64,000 nucleotides of DNA. Source: Blasia pusilla (lineage: Eukaryota; Marchantiophyta; Marchantiopsida; Blasiales). The first letter of the stretch is position 1. Each line of letters starts with the position of its first letter. The notes under the pieces were generated by a model. That model saw only the letters and a program-made list of their open reading frames with translations, had not been told where the DNA came from and made no database searches. Both the position numbers and the translations under genes were made by a program. Positions 1 to 11,329 of the stretch are shown here, one piece after another. The stretch is from positions 3,968,001 through 4,032,000 of the forward strand of contig CM114275.1 of the NCBI GenBank assembly GCA_050084515.1, given 5' to 3'.

Positions 1-539
1 GTACTGGCTCTGGCAATGATTTAAGTTCAAGTTTTTGGTAGCCATTTCCCATAAACTAAAATTGAGAAAGATTGTAGACATACAAGGCATGAAGGTATTC
101 ATAGATCAGAATTGCACTGAATCTAACATCCAAGAGAAGACTCCCAACATTTAAGGTTTTCTGAACTAGCTAATTATGAAATATAATGGTATTGCCGATA
201 TTCACGAAAAGGTTAAGGGAACACATTCACGGATGTCATTATTCAGTCACATGTACTCCACCAAAGATTGATTAATTGAATTCTAAAGAGTCTATCCACA
301 CTACTAACCGCCTTGCGTTCTAACATGTTTTCACAGTGGCCCTTTAAAGCATTCAAATCAAACGAAATCGAAGCATGTCGTAATGGATTTCCTATCAATA
401 GCTTCTATGAATAAATAGAATTGGGAAAAAACATACCGATAATCAGCCCGAGATACCAATAATTAGCTCTATCGGCCCAGCCTATAACTTGACTCCTAAG
501 GCTCGTTTCGTCCTACAAGTTGATCAAGATGATACGCTC
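1..539. other. Intergenic DNA, no gene seen
   Basis: AT-rich sequence with stops in all frames. No recognisable domain, RNA or repeat was seen. Confidence 0.5.
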
Positions 540-1030
540 TCGCAGTTGTAGCTATGACCGCAGTTCGATCGAGAGCACCTTGCTCAAACCAAAATCTATA
601 TCTACTCTTGAATTCCATAGCTCCAAAAGTGATGAGCTCTTACTAACCTCCTACTATGACCGTGTTTGGCTACTGGAAAATCCACTTTCTCATTCGACCT
701 CTCTGCTCCTTCAACTCCCTCAAACATAACTGCTTCTAAGCTCTCGAACGCAGCTGCCTCGACAATGTGAAAACCTTTTCTCGTTCGAACTCTCTCCTCC
801 TTCAACTCCCTCGAATGCAGCTCCTTCACCTCCCTCAAATGCAGCTGCATTGAGTATGTGCAAACCTATGCAATCCCGTTAGATCCTCACACCATTTCCG
901 CTGCTCCTTCTGAATCGGCTCCTTTGACTCCCTCGAATCCAACCCCTTTGCCTCCCTTTTTCCTCACAAAAAAATAACGCTACTGCAGTTGCTTCACCTC
1001 CCTAGAATGTAGCTGGCTTGACAATGTGCA
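540..1030. repeat. Degenerate tandem repeats with a 'CTCCTT..CTCCCTCGAA' theme
   Basis: Several imperfect copies follow one another. Each contains a CTCCTTCA-ACTCCCTCGAA-like core, usually followed by GCAGCTGC and a GACAATGTG/GAGTATGTG end. Units are roughly 60-70 bp and badly eroded. A sub-unit starting GATCCTCACACCATTTC at about 893 recurs at about 1411 with a few changes. Open frames across this stretch are by-products of the repeat. I cannot assign it to a known family. Confidence 0.5.
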
Positions 1031-4000
1031 AATAATATTTGATTTAGAGAATCACCATGTAAGCTAAGGCGCAAACCCTGGGAGCTATAGTGCAAAGAAT
1101 AAGAAAAGAACAGTGCTCTGAGCCAATTCAGCAGGAGACGACTTGTGTATGCACATGGGATCCTCAAGGACAATGGGGGTACAATGGACAGTTGCATGAG
1201 AAAATAGCTTTTAGTTGGGGAGGACTCTACATGCTCTACTCTGCTCCGCTCTCCTCTCCTCTCCTCTTGATTTCGTCGTAATTTTGGGAGACTGTCGGTA
1301 GCAGCAGCCGAAGCAAATGATGTAGAGGACAAGAGAGAGAAAGAGAGAGAATCGAACAGGCCTTTGCAGCTTTCAATCCAAGTAGGTGTTGACGTCGAAT
1401 TGAAGCTGATCCTCACACCATTTCTGCTGCTCATTCCGAATCGACTGATTTGGCTCCTTCGACATCCTTGCGCTCGAATCCTTCAACACCCTCGCGCTTG
1501 CGAATAAACGAAAAGCAAAAAGAACGATTATGCCGTACCTCGCGCCCTAAACATACCAAACGACATACACGGCTTCCACACAATTGGTCGCGATGCAATA
1601 CCGGTACCTCATACCGACCGCGCTGGCACGATCCACACCTTCTAGGTGATCAACCACCTTACGGCAACGCCAGCCTGATCGACCATTTGGCGAAAGTGGT
1701 CAATCCGCTCTTTCCGTGTTTAGCATGAAAGACTCAAACCCGCTACCGGCCGCCTGTTTTGTTCTTGCTCTGTTCATCCGTTAGGTTTCTTCCACCCTCG
1801 GGCCTAACCCTTGGCGCACACGAGTCGCCTATAAGCGGCCTCACCCTTGAGGGCAATCAAAGCCTGATCTCACATGCTTATGGCTTTCGCCAAACTTTGC
1901 CATAGCCCGAATTTGAATGGCCCTTATGTCTCTCCTAAGTCAAGGTGCATTTAACTCTCTATTTTAACATCCATCGTATTAATATTTTATCTCCTCAATA
2001 GGAAATAATTTTAGTATAGTGTCTCCTCAATTTATATTGCGAACTGCCACATCCATTCAACTCTATGTATCCAAAGTATATTTTAACACCCATTGTATAT
2101 AGTGAAAACTAGTTCCGATGCGAGATGGCCACAACATTTAAATCTATATCCAAAACTCTTTGCACATTTTTTGGGAACTCTTCAATACTGTGTGTTTTTA
2201 ATGGCACAAATGTAATTTACTTTGAAAATAATATCTTGTTTCACAATATACTATTGTGTGTCTTCTTACGAAAACCACCACACTAGTTAAAAAAGAATCA
2301 ATTTTTAATAATGAAGCAGTGTGCGACCTTGAGAGGGGGGAAAATATTATAAAATTACTAAACACACGTGTGGATTACACGTTGATGATCTAAACGACCA
2401 GAAAAAAAATCTGTAGAGGCCGTAATTAAAACTAGTGTGCGGCCTAGGATTGCTTATTGAAGAATGGTGAAACAGAAAATAACTATATGGAGTGTAATAA
2501 AAGTACATGATATTGTAGATGAGTAAAAGAGTGAATGTGTAGGTCATTCTGGATGTGACGGGTAAATATAAAGATGGACAAGGTGATGCTCATATTAGTA
2601 AGTTGGCAAAAATAGATAAACAATGCTTAGGCTACCAATTGCTCGTGATGGAATCTTGGTTAATAGAAAAGATCTAGTAATTGAGGGCTTCTTGTAGTGG
2701 TGACCATGAAAGTGGCCAAAGTAAACATTTTGTTTATGTGAGATTATTGATGTTTCTTAGCGAGCCTTTGAAGGAGGTAAACACATTCTGAATGGGGACT
2801 TAACCATTATGATTCCACAACTTGCTGATATGGAGCATGATCTTGCAATACCTTGAATGCTTACGGTGGATCTGAAGTAAATTGGCACTTAGCGTATTTT
2901 AAATATGAACAAAGTGGTCCTGAGGAATTTGATGAACGCGAATCCACAACAACATAAGGAAAGAAACTACAATAGCTGCATAATAAATGGTAGGTATGCA
3001 TAAACGAGTTTGAGTTGATGAGTTGAATTATTTACATATGAAATGGGAGGATCCAACAATCCAATGACAACACCTAGGTGGAAAGTAAGCAAAGAAGAAT
3101 CATGGGCATAATCAAGCAGATGAATAGAGTAATAGATTGAAGAAAATAGAGACAACGCAGTATTCTTAACTAAGATGGATACAAAATAGATGGCACTTGG
3201 TAGTACCAAGAGATCAAGTTGCATAGGTGTGGAAACCACTAGTAAAAAACAAGTACTTAATATGACTTAATAGAAAATCACTCTAGAAGGAACATCCATT
3301 ATGACGCGCATAAGGAAATGTACTTCCTAGAAGAGAGACAACATATGACCAATATGAGATATATGTAAACTAGGGCCTAAGAAGAGACTGAATTATGGAA
3401 GGCTGCAATGCAAGCTTAGGATCTTTGTCAATGTGTTGTTGAACATCTTTCAAGAAGTCCTTAAAATGATTCCTCGCCTCCTTGGGCTGCTGCCTCATAT
3501 CATGAAGTTCAGCTGCAGTTGAGTAACGAGCGTCTTGCTCAAGTTGTAAAACATCAACAAGGCAAGCTATCTATGCAGTAAGACATAGCGAGTGCCTCTT
3601 AGCCGCGTCTAACCCTTGACGAATAGAGTCATATATGCTGGAATGCTGATCTTGGTCATCAATTTCCCAATTTGCAGAATCACCTGTGTACCCTTGCTGA
3701 AAATTGCAACAGTCCTGATCAGTGGTCCAAGCCTGTGGCACAGATGAACATAACATGGAGAGCTGGAATTAATATGCAGGTGCAGATGAAAGCTAGAATA
3801 ATGAATCACAAACAGAAAACATCTTATGGAGTCACAATAGACAACACAAATTGAAAGAAAAATACATTAGCAAGTGTAAATATGTGCAGCATTATGATGA
3901 GGTGGTGGACTTTATAACAAAGATATTGGTGAATCATAAGCATGGAATGAGACATTTAGTGGAAGCATGCAAAGATAAAATATATCTAAAATGTGAGAAC

Positions 4001-4590
4001 CTCCAGTTTAGCAGAGTAAGAGTATCAGATGTGCACAAATGAAACTCAATAGCATAACAGAATAGTGGTAGGCATATAAGATGTGTTGGAATATAAATGG
4101 AGGTTGGACCCCAAGGAACATATCAAAATGTATTATAGATTTAAAGGTGAGCATACAATGCTACATAGTCTTATGTAATTGTGGAAAATTTAGAAGTGAA
4201 GATCTTGATATCGAAAACAATATTCTTATGAAGAAAAATGGGAACTGAAAGGGTTATGAGATCGCTAAATCATTTAAGAGTAGTTACAAAAATAGATTAG
4301 CTCATGATAATAACGCTTGATAACAATTACATTTGCAGTCAGCCCAACGGAAACGTGCACATCGACAGTAGTACATTAAATTACAACATAGGAAAGGAGA
4401 TACATACAAATGAGAAAGAAGCAAAGTGGAAATGAACAACTAAGAAGTTGAGAAATATAATTGGAATGCAACGTAATCTGGTTAAATAGGAGGTGCTAAG
4501 ATCTCGGGTAGAAGGGAATGGAATCTTAAACTCACTAGCACAAGGGAGATTGCTACAAGGAGCGGCGGCGGCGGCGGTCAAGAAGACCCA
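1031..4590. other. AT-rich intergenic DNA, no gene seen
   Basis: Only short open frames are present, and none shows a recognisable domain. From about 1950 on the base composition is AT-rich, like the non-genic parts of the window. Short frames at 3672-4042 are low-complexity and have no supporting splice sites that I could use. A small GGC run at 4563-4578 immediately precedes the retroelement tail. Confidence 0.5.
1411..1443 (+). repeat. Second copy of the 893-930 sub-repeat
   Basis: GATCCTCACACCATTTCTGC and the following CTGCT-ATTC-GAATCG sequence match 893-930 with few differences. This links the 540-1030 block to the 1400-1530 block, which again contains CTCGAATCC/CAACACCCTCG motifs. Confidence 0.55.
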
Positions 4591-4599
4591 CATTTATAG

Positions 4600-5040
4600 T
4601 CGACTTCATGACGGACATCGATTTATCCCCTAGCCATTGAGATGTACGGGGCGATGGGGGAGAGGTTTGACTCGTTCCTTGCGGATTGCGCCCATCATCT
4701 CCAGTCGAGAAATGGGTTGTCCTTAGCCACTGCGATACTTTATTGTAGGCAACAGGTCTCCATAGTTTTGCAGCGCGCCCAGGAAAATGGGCTTCTGCGG
4801 CGGGCTCAGGCGGTTGGAGACGCCAATGCTAGAGGCCCGCTTAGTAGTAATCATAGTTCTCTAGGTGTTGCTGATGTTGTCTCTGCTGTTGGTGATTTTG
4901 GTCGTTAGGGGGAAAGGCCCCCTTCTTTCTCGTCGGGGCCGATTCCGGCCTCTTGAGGTCTATTTTTTATGTCTCCATACCCCTTCTTTTGTATCGTGAT
5001 GGGTTTCCCATCCTTTTTCTACATATATATATTTTATTTA
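4600..5040 (+). mobile_element. 5'-truncated tail of a non-LTR-type retroelement (copy 1)
   Basis: The open part (about 4612-4908) encodes the last ~95 residues of a polypeptide. Landmarks are RFIPLAIEMYGAMGERFDSF, a CAHHL segment and VSIVLQRAQ, followed by a GC-rich non-coding tail with TTTCTCGTCGGGGCC. The same protein end and tail recur at 28202-28558, and a related one is found on the minus strand at 6094. I associate this block (xPLAVExFG...VSxALQRAQA) with the far C-terminus of reverse-transcriptase polyproteins in algae and early plants; that is memory, not a search. Homology begins abruptly, as expected from 5' truncation during target-primed insertion. The 3' end near 5040 is AT-rich, without a clear poly-A. 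Confidence 0.6.
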
Positions 5041-6090
5041 TGTCGGACACATCGGACGCAAAAGAAAACTATATTCCCGCTGCATGAAGTGTTCCCCTTC
5101 TTGGTGTGGGGAAAAGTTAACCGTTGTTAGATAACTTAGATCTGAACCGTGCACGCAAAGTTGAGTACATATTTGAAAATATTCTCGCTGGACCGGCGAT
5201 CGGAGTACCGGGAACTGAGTCCTGACGGAATGCTCAGCCGTCCGATGGCTATCTGCGTCGCTCACAATTCGCAGTGTTTCCCTGGCAGATCTTATCTCTC
5301 TCTTGATTGGATTAGCGCGGGGGGTTAATATTTCATTCGCAATGATATGAAGCAGAGGAGAAACTTACTGCGATAAAATATGAAATGAAGTGATGTCAGA
5401 AGTTTTAGACGACAGATATAAATTTCCTGTCAGAGCGCAGAAATGATATGATTATATCGCACGCGCAAAAGTTGTGGGTGTCAGGGTCTTCTGTACAACA
5501 AAGGCAACTGACGGGCTTAATTGGATGCCGAGGGATTAAAACGCGTGTTTCCGTTAGTCGTTAAACATAGCTCTAGCTAGCTAGCTAGCTAGCTAGTCGT
5601 CTTGATCCCTGGGATCTGGAACTACCGGGACCCAGGATTCCCGGCCTCACGTTCGGGGCGAGGCGACCGGGTTCCCGTCACGGGAACGCTTATCTCCGGG
5701 AGGGGAGGAGAAACCGGATTTCCCAATCCCGGTATCTGTGCCCGGTCAAAATCATGAAGCGAATTTTATTTTTGGGTTTTAAATTTTTTTAAATTAATTA
5801 AATCAGAAAATATTAACCGAGTGAAAAAAAAAAGAGAACTGGATAATCTGATGAAAAAGAATTAACACCAAAATGACGGGAAGAAGAAGAGAATATGAAG
5901 AGTAGACAAATAGTAATATGAGTGGAATGAATCCAAATATCTTTATTAAATTGTATATCCATTTTATTATAAAATAAACCTCAAAAGAGGACAAAGAAAA
6001 GTAATAACATCTCAAAAAAGAGGAGTCAAAAAATGCACAAAAGAATGTAAAAAGAAAATGGCAACTAGTCAATGCAAACACAGACTCAAC
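5041..6090. other. Intergenic DNA: GC-rich island then AT-rich run
   Basis: No gene is visible. 5600-5750 is GC-rich with short inverted repeats. 5760-6060 is strongly AT-rich with A-runs. Confidence 0.5.
5571..5599. repeat. (TAGC)n microsatellite
   Basis: About seven uninterrupted CTAG/GCTA units lie next to a GC-rich stretch (5600-5740) containing the short palindrome GTTCCCGTCACGGGAAC. CTAGCTAG runs recur near 51550 and 52715, so they seem to be a habit of this genome. Confidence 0.85.
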
Positions 6091-6093
6091 AAA

Positions 6094-7241
6094 CTACATG
6101 ATTGATAGCCTGAAACAAATCTGACAAGAACACGAGTGGTTGGTCACACGTGAATGGACGACGAGGCGAGCGACCCCCACCACCTCCGCACGACATATCA
6201 ATGCCAAGGCTTGTGCACGTTGTAAGGCCACTGAGATGCATTGCCGAAAATAAGTAGTAACTACAGAGAGAGAAGGAATACGGGAAGGGGCAAGGTGGTG
6301 AGCACATGTTTTCAGGAAAGTATCAAAAGACACATGTAAATGACCGAATATTTCCACTGCAAAAGGAATAAATCCATTCGTCGCATGTCTCACAACATAA
6401 CTTAACTCCTTGATTCTTGATGCAATTTCGGCCGCCAAACCTTTGGTATGTGCGGCTCGGCACACCAAGTCAGAACGTGTTGGATCAGAAACCACCAAAT
6501 CACCTAGTGTCCGGAATCCACCTCGAGACATAACAAGATCCACTCTCAAAAGATGTTGCTTGTGTGGTTGAAGGTAGGACATGGAGTTGCTCTTGCCGAA
6601 CGGTGTATCATACAATACCAGCCACCGATGCTACTGTCTCTCTAATGACATAATGTGTGGCCGTTTGTTCTCCACCATGTGCACATCAAAGAATATGGAT
6701 ACCCTTGGCATCAATGGGATCCCTGCATACACAATTCGGCACACCTAACAGAGAAGGATGGGGAAGTCCAAGATGTAACCGCTATCGAGAATATACTTCG
6801 AGGAAGACAAAATGGAAGAATAAGAGGATTTGCAATAAGCCACGCCTCCGCTCCGATACGTGCATATGAACGCAGACAAGCTCGATGAGCGTCAGAGGAT
6901 GCCTCGGAGAGAATGTTGGAAAAGTTGATTTGATGCAAATTCTCGGACATATGCTCTTGAAGTTGATCAAGCCCTTCCGTAATCAATAAATTGAAAGGGG
7001 GTAATATTTCTTGTGTAGGAAAAGGAAGAAGAGCTCGTGCAGATCTCAATTATTGTTGAAATAACAAGTCCCCTTCCTCTACATGGGCGATATGATCTGT
7101 CACATCTGAAAAGCCGATAGGCCAAGATCTATCGTGGATAGGGCGTAGGAGCCAGCGGACTGTCTTGAGTGTAATTTTGTCCCACGGTGTCGGATGAGGT
7201 TGAGGATAGGTCCGTTGTGTCAGGAACGTCATTTCCGACAA
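6094..7241 (-). mobile_element. Decayed C-terminal part of a non-LTR-type retroelement polyprotein
   Basis: Read on the minus strand, frames at 7241-7050, 7049-6711 and 6615-6094 give consecutive parts of one polypeptide, interrupted by stops and a frameshift. Readable landmarks in order are: an AHRACLRSYARIGAEAWL block; a Cys-rich zone (RCAELC); RVDLVMSRGGFRTLGDLVV with DPTRSDLV, which resembles the nuclease-like C-terminal domain of some reverse-transcriptase polyproteins; then FIPFAVEIFG and ISVALQRAQA. The last two match copies 1 and 2 at 4600 and 28202. The reverse transcriptase core itself is not present, so the copy is 5'-truncated. The LINE-like assignment rests on recall of the protein ending, so the class is tentative. 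Confidence 0.6.
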
Positions 7242-7267
7242 ATTTCTTGTTGAGGTCTTTCATAGCC

Positions 7268-7325
7268 GGGTGACTTGTTGACCAGGTCACCCGTCCCTGG
7301 TAACCTGTACACGCAAGTTACCAGG
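7268..7325. repeat. Two adjacent short hairpins upstream of a TATA box
   Basis: GGGTGAC (7268-7274) pairs with GTCACCC (7286-7292). Right after it CCTGGTAAC (7296-7304) pairs with GTTACCAGG (7317-7325). Both arm pairs are perfect. Such paired hairpins close to a core promoter would fit an LTR or a transposon end. Confidence 0.7.
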
Positions 7326-7370
7326 AGGATAGCTATTTTTAGGGGGAGAGCCTTTTGGTCTTCCCAACCC

Positions 7371-7377
7371 TATATAA
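7371..7377 (+). promoter_or_regulatory. TATA box (CCCTATATAAGGG)
   Basis: TATATAA sits in a CCAACCC-TATATAA-GGGAGG context, a good plant core-promoter match. It lies 45 bp after the hairpin pair and about 1.2 kb before the first gag-like codons of gypsy copy A. It could be the promoter of the 5' LTR of that element or of an unrelated element. No repeat of this stretch was found at the 3' end of copy A, so the LTR reading is unproven. Confidence 0.4.
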
Positions 7378-7379
7378 GG

Positions 7380-8520
7380 GAGGAAGATGGCTTTCCCAAG
7401 TCAAGGCCGGGTGTGCTATTTTTACTACTCTTTATTTTTACATGAGAAAGATGTCAGGAGGCTGGTGGGAATTCGTTGTTCGGAGGTAGGCAAGCGGATT
7501 GCCTCGGTCGGAAGCCCCTGGAGATGCTAGTTGGCTGTTATATTGTCATTTTTCAAGTTTGGGAGGTCGTGCACGGAAGCGGTGCTCATTTTCCCTATTT
7601 TTTTCCGGTAGTGGACTGGTGTATGGCAGTAGCGGTGCAGCGGCAAGGGTGCTCGGGTGTAGCACGGAATGTAGTGTTGACGAGTGAGTAGTGCGTGTTG
7701 GGAAAGAGAGAGAAGTTTAGCCTTTCAGGTCTTGCAGCCGCCAGGGGGATAGAGCTAGGCGCGGCTAGGTCGCAGGTGGCTGCAAGTCGAGTCGGAACGG
7801 ACGCGTTTTAGGGTTTAGGGCGGCGCGAGCTATGGTGGACGAAGGAAGCCAAGGCCGTGCCCCCCCCCTTGTCCCTTCCGCACTTTGGGGAGGCCCCCCC
7901 TCTGGTGCGGGTGTCATCGTAGATGGGCAGGGTTAGGGTTGTGTTTGGACGGGGTTGAGTTGAGGTTGCGAGGTGCATCTGGGGATGGGTGGAGAGATTT
8001 TTCAGGACGAGATCTTTTTCAAGCATGGCTGGGGATTTGCAAGGATTCTGATGGAGGCATACATGCCGATGCTAACGGGAGGTTTGATGTGTTGATCGAG
8101 GAGAGTGTCGTGTTGCAGAGGTTGCCGTACCATATGGAGGAGTGAGTGTTGATGGTGTAGTAGGTTGGAGGGCGTGATGAGGTTACCCATTTGAGTCTCT
8201 TTTTCCTGCACTTATCTTATGTGATTGAGAGTGTTGGGTATTGGGTAGTAGTTGGTGCTAGGTGGGTGTAGTGATGGTGATGAGTGTAGAATCTTTTCAT
8301 GTGTAGCATGTTGGTAGATATACGGCGGTTGCCGAGTAGGGGTCGCATGTATGACCCGAGCATGTTGGTAGGTTAGGTGAGTTAGTGGGAGGCTCATGGT
8401 GAGCGTGAGTGTTGAGTGTGCATGAGGTTGGGTGTGTCATCACGGGATTGACGTTAACACAAGTGAGCTAGTGAGGAGTGTGGGAGACTCGCAGTGAGTC
8501 TGAGTGCTTGAGCGGGTGAG
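7380..8520. other. Possible leader region of gypsy copy A, unclassified
   Basis: G-rich on the plus strand with many GTTG/GGTTG words, like the interior of copy A. No long frame or domain is present. It may be the 5' LTR/leader of the element, but no match to the 3' end (15680-15851) could be seen by eye. Confidence 0.35.
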
Positions 8521-8552
8521 ACAGGGTTGTCATCACGGCGTTCTTCAAGGGT

Positions 8553-9830
8553 TTGGAAGAACGGGGTAGTGCAAGCAGTAGTAGTGGTGTGACACGGAGT
8601 GGAGTGAGATACAGAAGGGTTACAAGTGAGGAGCTACCGCGATATCCATCCATGGATGGATCGTCATCACTAGATACCGGGTTTGGTGACGAGATCGCAC
8701 ATGAAGGCAATATCACTTGGCAGGAGATGGACGACATAGGCCATTGGGGCATGCATCGTTTCTTAGGTGCAGTGGGCACCATCGATTTAGGTGATTTTAT
8801 CCAGGAGTTTGATACATGGTGCGACTGCCAAGAGATACGGACCCCGACACGGTTCAACCCTATCATGGCATAGAAGGGCTTGTTCCAGCACTTGGAGGGT
8901 CCTCCAATGGATGACTACATGGAGTTTTGATCACTATATTCAATAGAGATCGATGCCTGGAGGATGTATTGGGCTCCAGGGTATGTGTCCCCTTGTGGTC
9001 GCGAGGCATATGATGGGATTGTGAGAGGAGAGAGATCCACACCATCATCCCGGAGACTAGATGGAGAGGAGGGCAGTGAGACATGCGATGTGGCAGAGAC
9101 CTCTGGTGGTAGAGGGCCACCCAGCTTTAGTCCCACATTGGAGTTCTTCCGAAAGTTGGGGAAGAGCTACCAAGGTGTACGCACCGACAAGCTGAAGAGT
9201 CTACAGGATTTTCAGCGACGATTGCATGAGAGTCTGAGAGAGGCATTCACGCGCATAAGGAGGCTGATTATTGCTATGTATGGAGTGATTGAGGCGCATT
9301 CAGTCTAGTATTGGTACGGGCTTCTGGATCGAGAACTATGGAGGAGAGTCCGAGATGCAGTGTTGATTCACACAGCGAAGCCCACATTGAAGGTGGTCTT
9401 TGAGTTGTCTGAGCGTATTGAGCTCAACATGAGTGAGGAGCAAGTAGTGACCGCTAGATTTTCTTGAGAGTCGACGGGTCCACATGCGACGGTGACCCCA
9501 CAGGTGCCACAACGAGCACCAATACCACAAGAGCGTGCCAGTGTGCCTAGAGAGCACAACGGGTCTTGTGAGCCTATGAGGCAACGACCCGTAGCTACAT
9601 ATTTTGCCTAGTAGGGACTAATGTTGTCCTGTTGGACGTGTGGAGGGGCCCATAGGCAGAGAGACTGCACACAACATTGGAGAGAACCACAAGCACCTCA
9701 GATTTCTCAGGAGCCATAGAGGATGGCCCCACCATAATACCAGTGTGACTATTGCCACAGATATGGTCAAACTAGGGATAGATGTTTTGACCTTCGTCGA
9801 GAGGCATGTCTAGAGGTAGGCCGAGGGCCT
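8553..9830 (+). pseudogene. gag-like region with two zinc knuckles (broken)
   Basis: Open segments at 8553-8873 and 8964-9308, and further frames to about 9830, read as one Gag-like product. A conserved-looking core contains GAVGTIDLGDFIQEFDTWC and a KGLFQHLEGPPMDDYMEF segment, followed by a downstream helix-rich part. In-frame stops (for example TAG where Trp fits before KGLFQHL) interrupt it. A nucleic-acid-binding knuckle lies at 9630-9668 (CWTCGGAHRQRDC, one residue shorter than the usual CX2CX4HX4C). A second lies at 9744-9785 (CDYCHRYGQTRDRC), with Gln where His is expected. No ATG was found upstream of 8553 in frame, so the true start is unknown. Confidence 0.7.
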
Positions 9831-10559
9831 GGGGGCGGTCTTCCTGGAGGAGGTTGGGGAGTTCTTCCTGGATATGGTGGTAGAGAACCACCATGAGCTA
9901 GAGGAGATGGAGCAGGAGCACTAGAGCCGACACTTCTCTCACGCATTGATCAGTTGGAGCAGAGGATTGCTGCCATGACGATGATGTAGCTCAGGGAATG
10001 TTTATGTGTAGTGCAACTTAGGTTGAGGTAGCTGCAATGGTGACTCGGGGTGTTGCGAGACGCACTGAGCCATCCAGAGGTGGAGTTGAGATTGACCCAC
10101 CAAAGGGGACCGATGGGCGGCAAACTAGGGTTCCATAGTCATTCACATTGTCGGAGGCACTACACACACCATCGATGGTGCCTCGACGACCAGCGGTGCC
10201 TACAAGTTAGGCGTACACGTCGACGTCATGAGGAGTTGGAGTGAAAAATCCTATGTCATCTCGAGTGGAGTCAATGTCAACCATAGTGTTGGAGGTGGCC
10301 ACTAGAGTGAGCCAGACTCCGCTATTTTCCGCCATAGAGTTGGCGACGTTGGAAGTTGGACCAGCTGAGGTGTTTTGGCTGGCCGCCACGTTGTGTGAGC
10401 GTGGAGAGGTGACTGCTTCTTGTTCATAGGTAGTTGAAGAGGTGGTGGACTTTCCCTCAGAGCCCGTGCTCGGGACGTCCCCCATAGAGTGACGGCATGC
10501 GGCGACAGCGAAGTTGGTAGATATGCCAGCTCAACCGGCTATAGAGCGAGCAGTGGTGA

Positions 10560-11002
10560 CACATGGAGTAGTGTTACTGGATAATCGAGTTGGAGTATTT
10601 CGCTTGGTTTGTCTGACAGGGACAGTATACCACCCGTAGCGCGTCCTACTTGATTCGGGAGCAGAGCCCTTGATGTGAGGGAGGGCGGCATGTTTAGCGT
10701 TGGGGTTATGGAAGGCTAACATTGAGCCTTGTCCCTTCCGGATACAGACCTCGATTGGGGGCGTGTCATCCACGTAGTATATGACTCGACAAGAGACAGT
10801 TTTCAGAGTCAGCCAGAGCATGCGACGCATAATACTATGGTGCACAAGTGCGATTACGACACCAGCTGAGTCGTACAACGTGTTGGTGGGGAGTACAGTG
10901 TTATATCCCCTAGGATTCATCCTTGACTTCTGGGAGGAGATCGTTGCTTATCGGCCATGGTGGCGGTCAGGTGACGGCCGGATGAGTCAGTTACCCATGT
11001 AA
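10560..11002 (+). pseudogene. Retropepsin-type aspartic protease domain
   Basis: LLDSGAEPL (D-S-G-A at 10652-10663) is the retroviral-type protease active-site motif. About 75 residues later comes YNVLVGSTVLYPLGFILDFW, which fits the second conserved protease segment (usually ..DVLLGxDxLxPLG..). The domain would cut the polyprotein. A stop (TGA at about 10675) and frame changes show it is no longer functional. It lies directly upstream of the methyltransferase region. Confidence 0.7.
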
Positions 11003-11329
11003 TTTGCAGGACGAGGAGGTCGATCATGAGACGAGTCTCTGATCACGTTGGCAGCTTTCACAAGTAGTGTTAGCTGGCTAGGAGAGTTGTTGGAGGGGAA
11101 CCCACATGCCGAGGATATCCCACTAGCGGATAGTCCCACGGAGAGACATGGCATAGCAAGTGTCTCTTCCCATGTTGGCAAGACCTCTTCACCATTGTGG
11201 GGTACGGCTTGAGAGCTATAGAGGAGTGCCGACGACCTCGTGAGGCAAGCGTGGAGTCATGCCTTTATCCCGGAGTAGCGAGAGTCAGGTGTTGATCGGG
11301 CCCCTAAAGTGGAGACGTTGACCCCACTG

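Noticed and set aside
10207-10485. Minus-strand frame inside gypsy copy A
   Set aside because: Lies within the plus-strand polyprotein between the zinc knuckles and the protease; a shadow frame.
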